A stretch of DNA of 64,000 bases, taken from positions 372,001-436,000 of the forward strand of contig JAWKSY010000001.1 in NCBI GenBank assembly GCA_041402125.1. The letters are read 5' to 3'. The notes below the pieces were generated by a model that did not search any database, was not told where the DNA came from, and saw nothing but the letters and a program-made list of their open reading frames with translations. The DNA is from JAWKSY01 sp041402125. Lineage in GTDB: Bacteria; Planctomycetota; GCA-002687715; DRQF01. The position numbers and the translations under genes are program-made. This document shows positions 39,991 through 49,024 of this stretch, one piece after another; positions within the stretch are counted from its first letter, which is position 1; every line of letters begins with the position of its first letter.

Positions 39991-41837
39991 CGGCGCCGCT
40001 CTCCTCGTGCTCTCCGCGCTGGTGTTGACCTGCGGCGAGGAACCCGAGGAGGACTCGGTCGGACCGGCGCCGACTCCCCTCGCCGAGGTGGCCGACCATC
40101 TGGTGACGGAGCTTCGCAGGCGGATTCGACGTCATCGTCGTCACCATCGACACCGCGCCGACCATCTCGGCTACTGCAGCGCCGGCGGGTCGAGCCCAGT
40201 CATCGACGGGCTCGCGCGCCGCGGCGTGCGCTTCGAACGGGCGATGGCGGCGCGCCGATCACCCCCTGCCGAGTCGCCACCCCACCTCTTCACCGGACTC
40301 TGGCCGCCGAATCCTGGTCCGGAACAACAGGACCTTCCGGCTCGCGCCGGAGCGGACGACCCTGGCCGAGCGACTCTCGGCGGCCGGTTACCGCGGCGCG
40401 GCGGTCGTCGGGGCGCTCGTGCTGGACTCTCGTTTCGGACTCGATCAGGGCTTCGCGAGCTACGACGACGCGATCCCGGCGCGGGCGGACGGCGCGAAGG
40501 TCCACTTCGACGAGCGTCCGGCGGGCTCCGTCGTGGATGCCGCTCTCGCCGCCTACGAGAAGTTCCTCGACGCCGACGGAAAGCGCCCGTCCTCCTCTGG
40601 GCCCATCTCTTCGACCACGCACTTCCCCACCACGCTCCCCGGCCGAATTCGCCGGCGGGGGTGATGCGGCTCGCTCTACGCGGGAGAGATCCGCTACGCA
40701 ACGCCGGATCACGAATCGGCCGTCGCGGCGGTGGAATGCTGGGGCCGACTCGACCGCGCTGTTCGTGGTCACCTCCGATCACGGGGAGTCGCTCGGCGAA
40801 CATGGCGAGGACTTCCACGGCTTCTTCACCTACGACGCCACGATCCGCGTTCCCCTGATCCTCTCCGCGCCCGCGCTCTTCTGAAGGAGACCGTCGTGGC
40901 CGACGAGGTCGTCGGCCTCGTCGACGTGATGCCGACCCTGCTCGATCTCCTGGGCCTCGCGCCCGGAACCCGGCACGGACGGTCGCACTCCTTCGGAACC
41001 GAGGCGCCCCCCTCCGATCGCGGGATCTACTCGGAGGCGATGCTCCCCCTCCTCAACCACGGATGGTCCTCGCTCCACGCGCTGCGTCGCGCGGACGATC
41101 GGTTCATCCGCGCGCCGGAGCCGGAGTACTACGATCTCACCCGCGACCCGGCCGAGACGAAGAACCTCGCCGGCGACCTGCCGGCGGAGGGTCGCGCGGC
41201 CCGGGAGGAGCTCGATCGCCTGATGCGGGGCTGGGGAGACGTCGAGGCGGTCGCGAAGGAGGAGATGCCGCTCGATCCCGAGCTGGCGCAGCGGCTCGCC
41301 GCGCTGGGCTACGGTCGCGTGGCGCGCGCCGGCGGCGCGGGCGAGCGGGAGGATCCGAAGCGGATGCTGCGCCTCTACGCGAAGAGCAAGTCCGCGAAGG
41401 CCCGGCTCGACGCGGGCGATGCCGAGGCCGCTCTCGAGGAGATCAAGATCGTCCTCCGGGGCGACCCCGAGAACGCGGACGCCTGGATCACCGCCGCCCG
41501 GGCGAATCTCCGCCTGCAACGCTGGGACGAGAGCGAGCAGTGCGCGCGGCGCGCGGTGAGTCTCAGCGACACCGCCTATCCTCATCACCTGCTCGGCCAG
41601 CTCCTCCTCCGCGCCCGGCGCTTCGACGAGGGCCGGGCGGAACTCCGGCTCGCCCTCGACCGCGACCCCGGCTACGGCGGCGCCTGGATCTCGATCGGCG
41701 AGAGCCACGCGATGGAGCGGCGCTGGGACGAAGCTCGCCGCAGCTTCGAGCGCGCCCGCGAGGTGGACCCCTCCGGCAGCGGCGCGGCGGCCGACCGCGC
41801 GATCGAGCGCCTCGACGCTCTCCTCCGCGGCCGCTGA
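39986..41837 (+). pseudogene. Second sulfatase-like/TPR paralogue, N-terminal half frameshifted
   Basis: This is a close relative of the 37057 gene. Shared segments include RNNRTFRLAPERTTLAERLS (compare RNNGTFRLEDEHATLAE), DSRFGLDQGFASYDD, TSDHGESLGEHGEDFHGF, FTYDATIRVPLIL, GIYSEAMLPLLNHGWSSL, EDPKRMLRLYAKSK and VLRGDPENADAW. The hydrophobic start LLVLSALVLTCGEEPEED resembles a lipoprotein signal, but the start codon is uncertain (approximate coordinate). From 40896 to the stop the frame is intact, including the TPR part. Upstream, about six indels are needed. The paralogue pair brackets a desaturase gene, suggesting an ancestral duplication. Confidence 0.75.
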
Positions 41838-41844
41838 GCGAGGA

Positions 41845-42819
41845 TCAGATCAGGTAGGCGAGCATCAGGCCGAGCTGGGCCAGCATCATCTGCAGGTACA
41901 TGTGACGCCACGAGGGGTGGTTCTCCGTCGTGGCGAGCGCGTCGGGGTCGCGCAGGATGAGCCGCGCCACGAGAACGCCGTAGGCAGCGAGCAGGAGCGA
42001 GACGCCGACGAGGAGACGCGCGTCGCCGGTGAGGAGCGCCTCGCGGCCCGGCGCGGGAAGCACGAGACCGAGCGGGATCAGCAGCCAGGGGAGGACGAAG
42101 AAGGGCGCCATCAGGCGCGCCGCGCGGCGCGGGCCGAAGCGGATCGGCCAGGTGATGCAGCCGGCGGCGCGGTCGCCCTCCATGTCGGCGTAGTCCTTGG
42201 TCGACGCCGCGCCGACGAGGAAGAGCGCGAAGACGCCGCCGATGTACCAGGGCTCCGGGTCGGGGAAGATCGCCGCGACGCAGCTCCAGCCGCAGACCTT
42301 GAGGAGACAGCCGCGCGCGGTGGCGATGGTGAGGTTCGCGAGGGTGCCGAAGCGCTTCGTGCGGAAGGGCGGGACGGAGTAGAGCACCGTCATCACCGCG
42401 CCGCCGACCACCACCCAGAAGGTGTGCCAGCGCCCTTCCGGTCGGATCGCGGCGGCGAGTCCGAAGGAGAGCAGGTAGAAGAAGACGACCAGCGCGAAGG
42501 TCTCGCGGAGTCCGACGTGCCCCGCGGGCAGCGGCCGGTGCGGCTTGTTGATGCGATCGTTCTCGAGATCCGTCCACTGGTTGAGGATGTTCGAGCCCGC
42601 GTTGAGTGAGGCTGCGAGGAGCGCGCCGAGCGCGACGTGCCACCAGAGCGACTCGCCGCCGAGCTCGCGGACGACCTCGCCCAGGCCGCGGCCCTCGCGA
42701 TGCGCGAGGGCGCCGACCGCGGTGGCGGCCCCGCTGAGCATGCCGACGAGCGGCGGCAGCAACGTGAAGGGCCGCGTGAAGCGCACCCAGACGCGGAGTC
42801 GCTCCCCGAATCCGCTCAT
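41845..42819 (-). CDS. UbiA-family prenyltransferase
   Basis: The protein has 324 residues and about eight membrane segments. The two aspartate motifs of UbiA enzymes are present: NQWTDLENDRINKPHRP (about 96-112) and KDYADMEGDRAAG (about 219-231), which bind Mg2+ and prenyl diphosphate. The second motif form DxxDxxGD resembles chlorophyll/DGGGP synthase-type members. It transfers a prenyl chain to an acceptor; the acceptor is not identifiable. It is the last gene of an overlapped operon containing prenyl-diphosphate synthesis and prenol-kinase-like genes, with a four-base overlap with the DUF92 gene. The ends of this gene and the second sulfatase are seven bases apart. Confidence 0.88.
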   Translation of the reverse strand: MSGFGERLRVWVRFTRPFTLLPPLVGMLSGAATAVGALAHREGRGLGEVVRELGGESLWWHVALGALLAASLNAGSNILNQWTDLENDRINKPHRPLPAGHVGLRETFALVVFFYLLSFGLAAAIRPEGRWHTFWVVVGGAVMTVLYSVPPFRTKRFGTLANLTIATARGCLLKVCGWSCVAAIFPDPEPWYIGGVFALFLVGAASTKDYADMEGDRAAGCITWPIRFGPRRAARLMAPFFVLPWLLIPLGLVLPAPGREALLTGDARLLVGVSLLLAAYGVLVARLILRDPDALATTENHPSWRHMYLQMMLAQLGLMLAYLI

Positions 42820-43523
42820 GCCGCGCGCTCCAGGAGGACGGCCAGCGCCGCGCCGACGAAGGTGTTGGCGAGGTTCTGCAGGGCGTTGTTCGCGAGGAAT
42901 CCGCGACGCGCGACCGAGCCGACCATGCTCTCGAGCCAGCTCGCGAGCGCGGCCGCGATCACGACGATCAGGACGAGCGACGGCGCCAGCACGCCCCCCA
43001 ACGCGGCGAGGCCCGCGATCAGCGCGGCGCCGATCACCCCGGCCAGCGTGCCCTCGAGCGAGATCGCGCCCTCCGTGCCGGGAGGGACGGGCCTCCACGT
43101 GGCCGCGGCCACGCAGCGCCGGCCCCAGACCGGGCCGACCTCGCTCGCCGCGGTGTCGGCGAGGGCGGTGGCGAGCGCGCCGACGAGGGCCGTCGCGAGG
43201 AGCGGCTCGCCCGTCGCGCGCCAGAGGATCGCGGCGATCGCGGCCACGCCGCCGTTCGCGAGGACCTCGGCGACGCCGCGCCGGCCGCCGTCGGACTGCG
43301 CGGTCCCGAGGGCGGCCTTGCGGCGGTAGCCGAGCTTCGTGAGTCCGCTCCCGACGACGACGAAGGTCGCGAGCAGCACCCAGCTCGCGAATCCTCCGCC
43401 CCAGTAGACCGCGGCGCCGACGGCGAAGGCGGTCGCGACCGCCTCCGGTCGGAGCGCGCGCGCGGCGAGCGCGGCGCCGGCGGCGAGACCGTTCGCGAGG
43501 AGGAGGCCGAGGAGCGGCGTCAC
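42816..43523 (-). CDS. DUF92 membrane protein, VTE6-like (prenyl phosphate kinase candidate)
   Basis: The protein has 235 residues and several membrane helices. Family landmarks are GSGLTKLGYRRKAALGTAQS, RRGVAEVLANGGVAAIAAIL, ALADTAASEVGPVWG, PGTEGAISLEGTLAGVIGA and a C-terminal SWLESMVGSVA.RGFLANNALQNL. Plant and cyanobacterial VTE6, a phytyl-phosphate kinase, is a DUF92 member, so this protein may phosphorylate a prenyl monophosphate to the diphosphate. GTG at 43523 overlaps the stop of the VTE5-like gene (GTGA), and its own stop overlaps ubiA. The neighbouring kinase strengthens the inference, which is still untested. Confidence 0.85.
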   Translation of the reverse strand: MTPLLGLLLANGLAAGAALAARALRPEAVATAFAVGAAVYWGGGFASWVLLATFVVVGSGLTKLGYRRKAALGTAQSDGGRRGVAEVLANGGVAAIAAILWRATGEPLLATALVGALATALADTAASEVGPVWGRRCVAAATWRPVPPGTEGAISLEGTLAGVIGAALIAGLAALGGVLAPSLVLIVVIAAALASWLESMVGSVARRGFLANNALQNLANTFVGAALAVLLERAA

Positions 43524-44104
43524 GCGAGGGCCTCCAGACCGACCCAGGCGAGACCGCAGGCGAGCCCGATCGCGAGGTTGTCGTCCATGCGCCAGGGCAG
43601 GGACTCCGCGAGGGCGCCGACGAGCGCGAGGACGAGGGCCGGACGGAGCGGATCGACGGGGTCGCCCGCGAAACGCAGGAGGCCGAAGATCGCGGCGGCG
43701 GCGCAGAGCGCGAAGGCGAGGCTGCCCACGACGGACTTCCGGCGGTTCCAGGGCCAGGTCGGCCCGCCGAGCGCGAGACCGACGAGGCTCGCGGCCGCGT
43801 CCCCCGCCGCGAGCGCTCCCCACACCGCCATCGCGCCGCGGGGGTAGGGAAGCAGGGCGATCGCGAGGAGGACCACGACGGGATAGAGGACGACGCCGCC
43901 CCAGCCGCGCTCGTCGGCGCGGAAGATCGGCGAGCGCGGCGCGAACCGGCGCCAGAGTCCGTTCGCGAGGACCGCGAGGGCGGCGAGGCTCGCCGCCGTG
44001 AGGCGCGGCAGGAAGGGGAGCGCGAGGGCGCCGAGCCCGACGCCGAGGTGCAGGACCTTGCGCGGCCACTCGCGGCGCAGGCGCTCACGACGCGTGGCGC
44101 TCAT
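43520..44104 (-). CDS. Dolichol/phytol kinase-like protein, VTE5-like
   Basis: The protein has 194 residues. RKVLHLGVGLGALALPFLP near the N-terminus and ALAAGDAAASLVGLALGG ... RRKSVVGSLAF in the middle are the signatures of the SEC59/VTE5/CDP-alcohol-like polyprenol kinase family. These enzymes phosphorylate dolichol, phytol or related prenols using CTP or another NTP. Its direct four-base overlap with the DUF92 gene reproduces the VTE5-VTE6 pair of phytol salvage. The overlap with the upstream pseudophosphatase (ATGA) shows co-translation. A phosphatidate cytidylyltransferase-like role is an alternative. Confidence 0.83.
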   Translation of the reverse strand: MSATRRERLRREWPRKVLHLGVGLGALALPFLPRLTAASLAALAVLANGLWRRFAPRSPIFRADERGWGGVVLYPVVVLLAIALLPYPRGAMAVWGALAAGDAAASLVGLALGGPTWPWNRRKSVVGSLAFALCAAAAIFGLLRFAGDPVDPLRPALVLALVGALAESLPWRMDDNLAIGLACGLAWVGLEALA

Positions 44105-45876
44105 CGTCCGCCTCCGCCGTAGCCCAGCGTGCGCAGCGCGTCGAGCTGCTCGCGGGCGAGCGCCTCGGCATCGGGCCCGCGGCGCGTCCGATCGCCGAAG
44201 GTGGCGATGCGACGCGGCGGCACCCGCTCCCGGAAGTCGGCGGAGAGGAGGCGCTCGGGCGGTCGGCCGTCCTGATCCTCCGCGGTCGGGAAACCGAGCA
44301 CGCGGAGGACGAGCGGCCCGAGGTCGGCCGTCGCGAGGCGCGCGCCCGGCGCGGCCGCGAAGGGCTCGCCGAGGAGGATCGCGACGCCGTCACCGTCCTC
44401 CCCGCGGCCGCCGAAGCCGGGCCCGAAGGTGAGGACGACGGCGTGATCGACGACCAGGCGGTCGAGCAGGCGGGCGAGCGTGGCGTCGAAGTGGCCGAGC
44501 TGCGCGCGTCGCGCCGCCTCGTCACCGTCGAGGGCGACGAGGTCGAGCCCGGTGAGTCCGAGCACGACGAGGTCCGGCGGCGCTCCGCCCTCCCCGTCGA
44601 GGCGGTCGGACACCAGGCGGACGAGGGCCTCGTCGACCGCGACCTTGCGGGCGCCCCGCTCCATCCGGTCGAAGTCGGCCGCGACGCCGACCCAGGCCCG
44701 GCGGAGATCCTCGGGACGCAGGTCGTCGAGGGGCGGCGTCGCGCGCGCGGAGACGACGAGATCCCGGGTGGCGCGGTCCGAGACGAGCGCGATGCCGTCG
44801 TCGGGATCGGAGGGACCGCTCGACCAGGCGTTGACGGAGAGGACGCGATAACGCTTCGCCGCGACGATCTCCGCGAGCGTCGGGAGTCGCCGCGAGCCGG
44901 CCGAGATCGGCTCGGTCCGCGCCTCGAGCGCGAGCGGCCACAGCGCGTCACGGAGATCGAGGATCGGACCCCGGCCTCCCCAGCGGGCCCGGCGCGTCTC
45001 GGTGTCGCGGATGCCGTGGCGGGCGGGAAGGCAACCGGTGGCGGCCGTCGTCCAGATCGCGGGCGGCGGACCCGCTCCGGCTCCTTCGAGGGGCAGCACG
45101 ATCCCGCGTTCGGCGGCCGCCCGCAGTCCCCGGAGTTCGCCTCGCGCCCGGGCCTCATCGAAGGCCCGGAGGTCGAGCCCGTCGACCGCGATCCAGGCCA
45201 CGCGACGACCGGTCTGGACCACGTCGAAGGGGGTCGAGGGTCGAGCCTCGAGCCGCGCCGGAGCCAGCCCCTGCGCGACGGCGAGAGCGGCGCCGAGACC
45301 GAGGACGACGAGCGCGAGCACTCCGCCGCGGCGAGGGCCGACGCGACCTCGGGCACCGGCCGCGACCTGGGCCGCGAGCGCGAGGACGAGCGCGAGCGTC
45401 GCGGCCACGCCGAGGACGACGAGGAGCGCGACGAGATCCGGCCCCCAGCGCTCGCGACCCTCGGGTCGGACCTCGCGCAGCGCGAGCCAGGCCGCGCCGA
45501 GGAGCGCGGCGAAGACCGCCCCTCCTCCGAGCGCGACGAAGGCCCGCCCCCTCGGCGCGAGACCCCGCGCCGCGACCGAGGCGGCGAAGGCGGCCGCGCC
45601 GACGAGCGCCGTGGCTCCGACGAGCAGGAAGAGGCCGAGGCGGACGCTCCGCGCGGGCTCCTCGAGGAGGTGAGCGTCGCCGGAGGCGTGCAGGGCGAAG
45701 AGTCCGAGCGCGAGCGCGGGGCCGCCGAGCAACCCCGCCCGCACGGCGGTGCGGAAGAGCGTCCGCGAGCCGGTGCGACCCGGTCGCCCGAGGAAGCGCT
45801 GCACGCCGCTCTCGAGGTAGCCGTGCGCGCGCAGCGCCGACTCGAGATCCGCCGCCTCGCGGCTGTCCGGCTTCAT
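44101..45876 (-). CDS. Multi-span alkaline-phosphatase-fold protein with lost metal ligands
   Basis: The protein has 591 residues. Five or six membrane segments fill the first ~210 residues, then an extracytoplasmic alkaline-phosphatase-superfamily domain follows: RRVAWIAVDGLDLRAFDEA (first metal Asp), AIWTTAATGCLPARHGI (nucleophile Thr region). In active relatives, including the paralogue at 46793-49024, the later ligands are D-x-x-H and SDHGF. Here they read GLDLVALDG and TFGPGFGGRG, so key His/Asp residues are missing and catalysis is doubtful. It may be a pseudoenzyme or scaffold. It lies between the prenyl synthase (23-base gap) and the VTE5-like gene (four-base overlap). Confidence 0.78.
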   Translation of the reverse strand: MKPDSREAADLESALRAHGYLESGVQRFLGRPGRTGSRTLFRTAVRAGLLGGPALALGLFALHASGDAHLLEEPARSVRLGLFLLVGATALVGAAAFAASVAARGLAPRGRAFVALGGGAVFAALLGAAWLALREVRPEGRERWGPDLVALLVVLGVAATLALVLALAAQVAAGARGRVGPRRGGVLALVVLGLGAALAVAQGLAPARLEARPSTPFDVVQTGRRVAWIAVDGLDLRAFDEARARGELRGLRAAAERGIVLPLEGAGAGPPPAIWTTAATGCLPARHGIRDTETRRARWGGRGPILDLRDALWPLALEARTEPISAGSRRLPTLAEIVAAKRYRVLSVNAWSSGPSDPDDGIALVSDRATRDLVVSARATPPLDDLRPEDLRRAWVGVAADFDRMERGARKVAVDEALVRLVSDRLDGEGGAPPDLVVLGLTGLDLVALDGDEAARRAQLGHFDATLARLLDRLVVDHAVVLTFGPGFGGRGEDGDGVAILLGEPFAAAPGARLATADLGPLVLRVLGFPTAEDQDGRPPERLLSADFRERVPPRRIATFGDRTRRGPDAEALAREQLDALRTLGYGGGGR

Positions 45877-45899
45877 GGGCCTCGTCGCCCCTCCCCCGC

Positions 45900-46796
45900 C
45901 TATCCCTCGCGCGCCTCCAGGTACCGCGCGAGAGCGATCAGGTCCGCGCCGCGGCGACCGAGCGGCGCCAGCGCCTCCTCGGCCGTCCGATGCAGGCGGC
46001 CGATCGCCCGTCGCGACTCCTCGATCCCGAACAGGGACACGAAGGTGACGCGGCGGCCGTGGTCCCGCGCCACGTCCTTCCCCATCTTGTCCGGATTCCC
46101 GGCGAGGTCCAGCACGTCGTCGGCGATCTGGAAGGCGAGGCCGAGGTTGCGACCGAAGCGACCGAGCGCGTCGGTCTCGGCCGCGCCCGCACCGGCGATG
46201 CGGGAGGCGCCCTCGAGGGCGGCGGTGAAGAGCGCCCCCGTCTTCATGCGATGGATCGCCTCGAGCGCGGCGAAGTCGGCGGTCGCGGGGTCGGCGGCGA
46301 GATCGGCCGCCTGACCCTCGCACATCCCGCGGGCGCCGAGGGCCCGATCGAGGATCGCCACGAGCTCGGCCGTCAGACCGGCCCGCGGGCGTCGCGTCCG
46401 CCCGGCTCGCGAGGCGGCGGCGAAGGCCCGCGAGACGAGCGAGACGCCGACGAGGATCGCGTCCGCCTCGCCGATCTCCCGGTGGAGCGTCGGGCGACCG
46501 CGGCGGAGCTCGGCGTCGTCCATCGCGGGCAGGTCGTCCAGGATCAGCGAGGCCGTGTGCACGAGCTCGACCGCGACGGCGAAGGGCATGATCTCCTCGC
46601 GGCTCGCGCCGAGCGCCTCGCCGGCGAGGATCGCGGCCACCGGGCGGACGCGCTTGCCGGGGGCGCGGAGCGCGAGGGCCTCACCGCGGGCGATGCGCCC
46701 CGCGGCGGTCTCGGCTTCCGCGACGACCTCGGCGAGCGCGGCCTCGACGGCGGCGCGGCGGACGAGGAAGGACTCGGGCGGGTGGGCGGCGCTCAT
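45900..46796 (-). CDS. Polyprenyl diphosphate synthase (FPP/GGPP type)
   Basis: The protein has 298 residues. The first aspartate-rich motif is LILDDLPAMDD (DDxxxxD, the bacterial form with two extra residues), and the second is FQIADDVLD (DDxxD). GKRVRP near residue 47 binds IPP and HRMKTGALF lies at the expected place. It condenses IPP with allylic diphosphates to C15 or C20 products. Chain length cannot be set safely from sequence, but the residues before the first motif (ELVHTASL) are small, compatible with C20. Its ATG overlaps the stop of the upstream phosphodiesterase, and the operon continues to a UbiA prenyltransferase, its likely user. Confidence 0.93.
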   Translation of the reverse strand: MSAAHPPESFLVRRAAVEAALAEVVAEAETAAGRIARGEALALRAPGKRVRPVAAILAGEALGASREEIMPFAVAVELVHTASLILDDLPAMDDAELRRGRPTLHREIGEADAILVGVSLVSRAFAAASRAGRTRRPRAGLTAELVAILDRALGARGMCEGQAADLAADPATADFAALEAIHRMKTGALFTAALEGASRIAGAGAAETDALGRFGRNLGLAFQIADDVLDLAGNPDKMGKDVARDHGRRVTFVSLFGIEESRRAIGRLHRTAEEALAPLGRRGADLIALARYLEAREG

Positions 46797-49024
46797 CGGG
46801 CGAGGAGGTCCCGGCCCTCCATCTCGGTCGGGGCGGCGACCGCCAGCGAGCCGAGGATCGTGCGCGCGAGGTCGAGGATCGAGGGATCGTCGACCGCCAC
46901 CTTCCGGTTCGAGAAGAGGATGCCGGGCACGAGCCCCGTCGCGACGCTGCAGTGATCGCCCGACCACTTGTTGAGGTTGGCCTCGACGAGCCCGGCCGGC
47001 GCCCGACCGGCCGCGGTGTCCCAGGAGACGCGATAGCCGCGCTCGAAGCCCACGACGAGGTCGGCGGCCTCGGTCGCGTGGGGGCCGGAGAAGATCTCCC
47101 GGCTCTTGCGCACCTCGCGCACGACGCGCGCGCCGGTCTCGGGGTCCCGGAAGGCGGTGAAGCGCGCGACGATCTCGTCCATGAGGGCCTCGGCCTCCGC
47201 CGGCGTCTCGACGATGCCCTCGGGCTCGCGACCGCGACGGTTCAGGTAGATCTTCCCGAGGCCGAGCGAGTAGGCGCGCGTCCGCGCCCAGTCCACGTTC
47301 GCGAAGGGCGTCGCCACGCCGATGTCGGCGAGCCGGCCGCGCTCCCGGAGGCTCGGGTCCTTCAGCACGAGGTAGCCGTTCTCGACGAGCCAGGAGTTGA
47401 TGTGGACCCCGCGCCGGAAGCTCGAGAAGCCGTGGTCGGAAACGACGAAGAGGTCCGTGTCCTCATCGACGTGGTGATCGACGGTCTCGCCGACGATGGC
47501 ATCCATCCGGCGGTAGACGGCGGCGATGGCGTCGCGGAACCGGGGCGGAGCGTCCGGCGCGTGGAGCGGGTGCTCCGGATCGCGGTAGCGCCAGAACATG
47601 TGCTGCACCCGATCGGTCGCCAGCATCACACCGACGACGAGCCGGGCCTCCTTCGCCTCGAGCCGGCTGCGGATGAGCTTCCACCGGTTCTCGAAGCTGA
47701 ACTCGAGATCGGCGAGGAAGGTGTCCTCGTCGATGAGCTCGTCCTTCAGCGGATTCGTCGCGATGGCCCAGCCGAGCGTCTCGTAGACGCATCCGGTCTC
47801 CTCCGCGAGCCGCCGCGCGAAGTCGCGGGGCGCGGAGATCGGCGGCGCGAGCGCGTCGAGCAGGGGCGCGGCCCGCGGATCGAAGTTCACCGGCGACGCG
47901 TAGGCCGAGAACTTCGGCGCCACGGAGGCGACGTGGAAGCGCAGCATGCCGCGCACCGAGATGAGCGCGTTCATCCGGAACTCGACCGCGAGCCAGTCGG
48001 TCCACTCCCCCGCCGCGGCGGAGACCTCCTCGCCCTGGCAGAGGAAGCGCGCCCGGCCGCCGGCCCGATCGAGGACGATCTCGAGGGGTGGTTCGATGAA
48101 GGAGGGCGCGCCGCCCGCCTTCGCCGGCGGGGCGGTGAAGTCGCGCGGACCGTGGACCACGCTCGTCGCCCGCGCGGGATCGTCGCCCGCGAACTCGAGC
48201 AGGTGCATCTTCCCGCCGGTGACGGAGTCGGCCCGCCCGTCGATGAAGAGCTCGCGAGGCGGCGCGTTGACGGGATCGGTCCAGGTCTCGGGGTAGTCCT
48301 CGGCGTAGGTCGCGAAGGTCCCCCAGGTGGCGCGGACGTCGGGCGTACCGAGGCCCGAGAGGAGCTCGCCGTTCGGGAACTCCATCGCGGGGAAGGTGAC
48401 GGGCACCTGGATGATCGAGCAGCGGTGACCGGCCGCGCCCGCGATCTCCCAGAAGGGCGTCCCGTCGCGCGCCGTCACCGCGAGGGGGATCCGCCGCGGC
48501 AGGAGGTCCTCCATCGCGCGGTGGAGCCAGATCCCCGCGGCCAGCCCGAGGCCGAGGGCGATCCACCGCGTCCAGCCGCGGCGCCCCGTGAGGAGCCGGA
48601 GGACGAGCCAGAGGCCGAAGGCGACGACGAGCCCGGCGAGGACGGCGACGCCGGCGCGCTGGAGATCCGAGTCGAGCAGCGGACGCGTGTCGCGCCGGAC
48701 GAGCGCGATGTCCGGGACGTAGGTGCCCGGGATGCGGTGCAGGAAGTCGAAGATCCCGGTCCGCCCGGGATTGCCGCCCACGCTGAACGCCGACCAGGAC
48801 ACCGGCGACTCGGCCGGATTAGTGGTCGCGAGCGGTCGGAAGGTGCCCTGCTCCGCGAGGCGCGCGAGGTGCGGCAGCTCGCCGGCGGCGATCATCTCCG
48901 AGATCAGCTCGGGATCGGCGCCGTCGAAGCCGAGCACGATCACGCGCCGCGCGGCATCCTGAGCGGAGACGCCGGCGGCGAGAAGGACCAGGAATCCGAG
49001 AACGAGGAGGCTCCGGCTCATCAC
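46793..49024 (-). CDS. Type I phosphodiesterase / alkaline-phosphatase-fold enzyme, exported
   Basis: The protein is about 743 residues. A signal peptide (SLLVLGFLVLLAAGVSAQ) is followed by VIVLGFDGADPELI (metal Asp), ESPVSWSAFSVGGNPGRTGIFDF (nucleophile region), two membrane helices inserted at about 120-170, then VMLATDRVQHMFWRY and VVSDHGFSSFRRGVHINSWL with the remaining Asp/His ligands. The catalytic set is complete. Likely reaction: hydrolysis or transfer of a phosphate ester in the periplasm. The helices in the middle of the domain are unusual. GTG 49024 or ATG 49021 is the start; both overlap the TPR gene stop. It is directly followed by the prenyl synthase gene (four-base overlap). 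Confidence 0.88.
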   Translation of the reverse strand: MMSRSLLVLGFLVLLAAGVSAQDAARRVIVLGFDGADPELISEMIAAGELPHLARLAEQGTFRPLATTNPAESPVSWSAFSVGGNPGRTGIFDFLHRIPGTYVPDIALVRRDTRPLLDSDLQRAGVAVLAGLVVAFGLWLVLRLLTGRRGWTRWIALGLGLAAGIWLHRAMEDLLPRRIPLAVTARDGTPFWEIAGAAGHRCSIIQVPVTFPAMEFPNGELLSGLGTPDVRATWGTFATYAEDYPETWTDPVNAPPRELFIDGRADSVTGGKMHLLEFAGDDPARATSVVHGPRDFTAPPAKAGGAPSFIEPPLEIVLDRAGGRARFLCQGEEVSAAAGEWTDWLAVEFRMNALISVRGMLRFHVASVAPKFSAYASPVNFDPRAAPLLDALAPPISAPRDFARRLAEETGCVYETLGWAIATNPLKDELIDEDTFLADLEFSFENRWKLIRSRLEAKEARLVVGVMLATDRVQHMFWRYRDPEHPLHAPDAPPRFRDAIAAVYRRMDAIVGETVDHHVDEDTDLFVVSDHGFSSFRRGVHINSWLVENGYLVLKDPSLRERGRLADIGVATPFANVDWARTRAYSLGLGKIYLNRRGREPEGIVETPAEAEALMDEIVARFTAFRDPETGARVVREVRKSREIFSGPHATEAADLVVGFERGYRVSWDTAAGRAPAGLVEANLNKWSGDHCSVATGLVPGILFSNRKVAVDDPSILDLARTILGSLAVAAPTEMEGRDLLAR

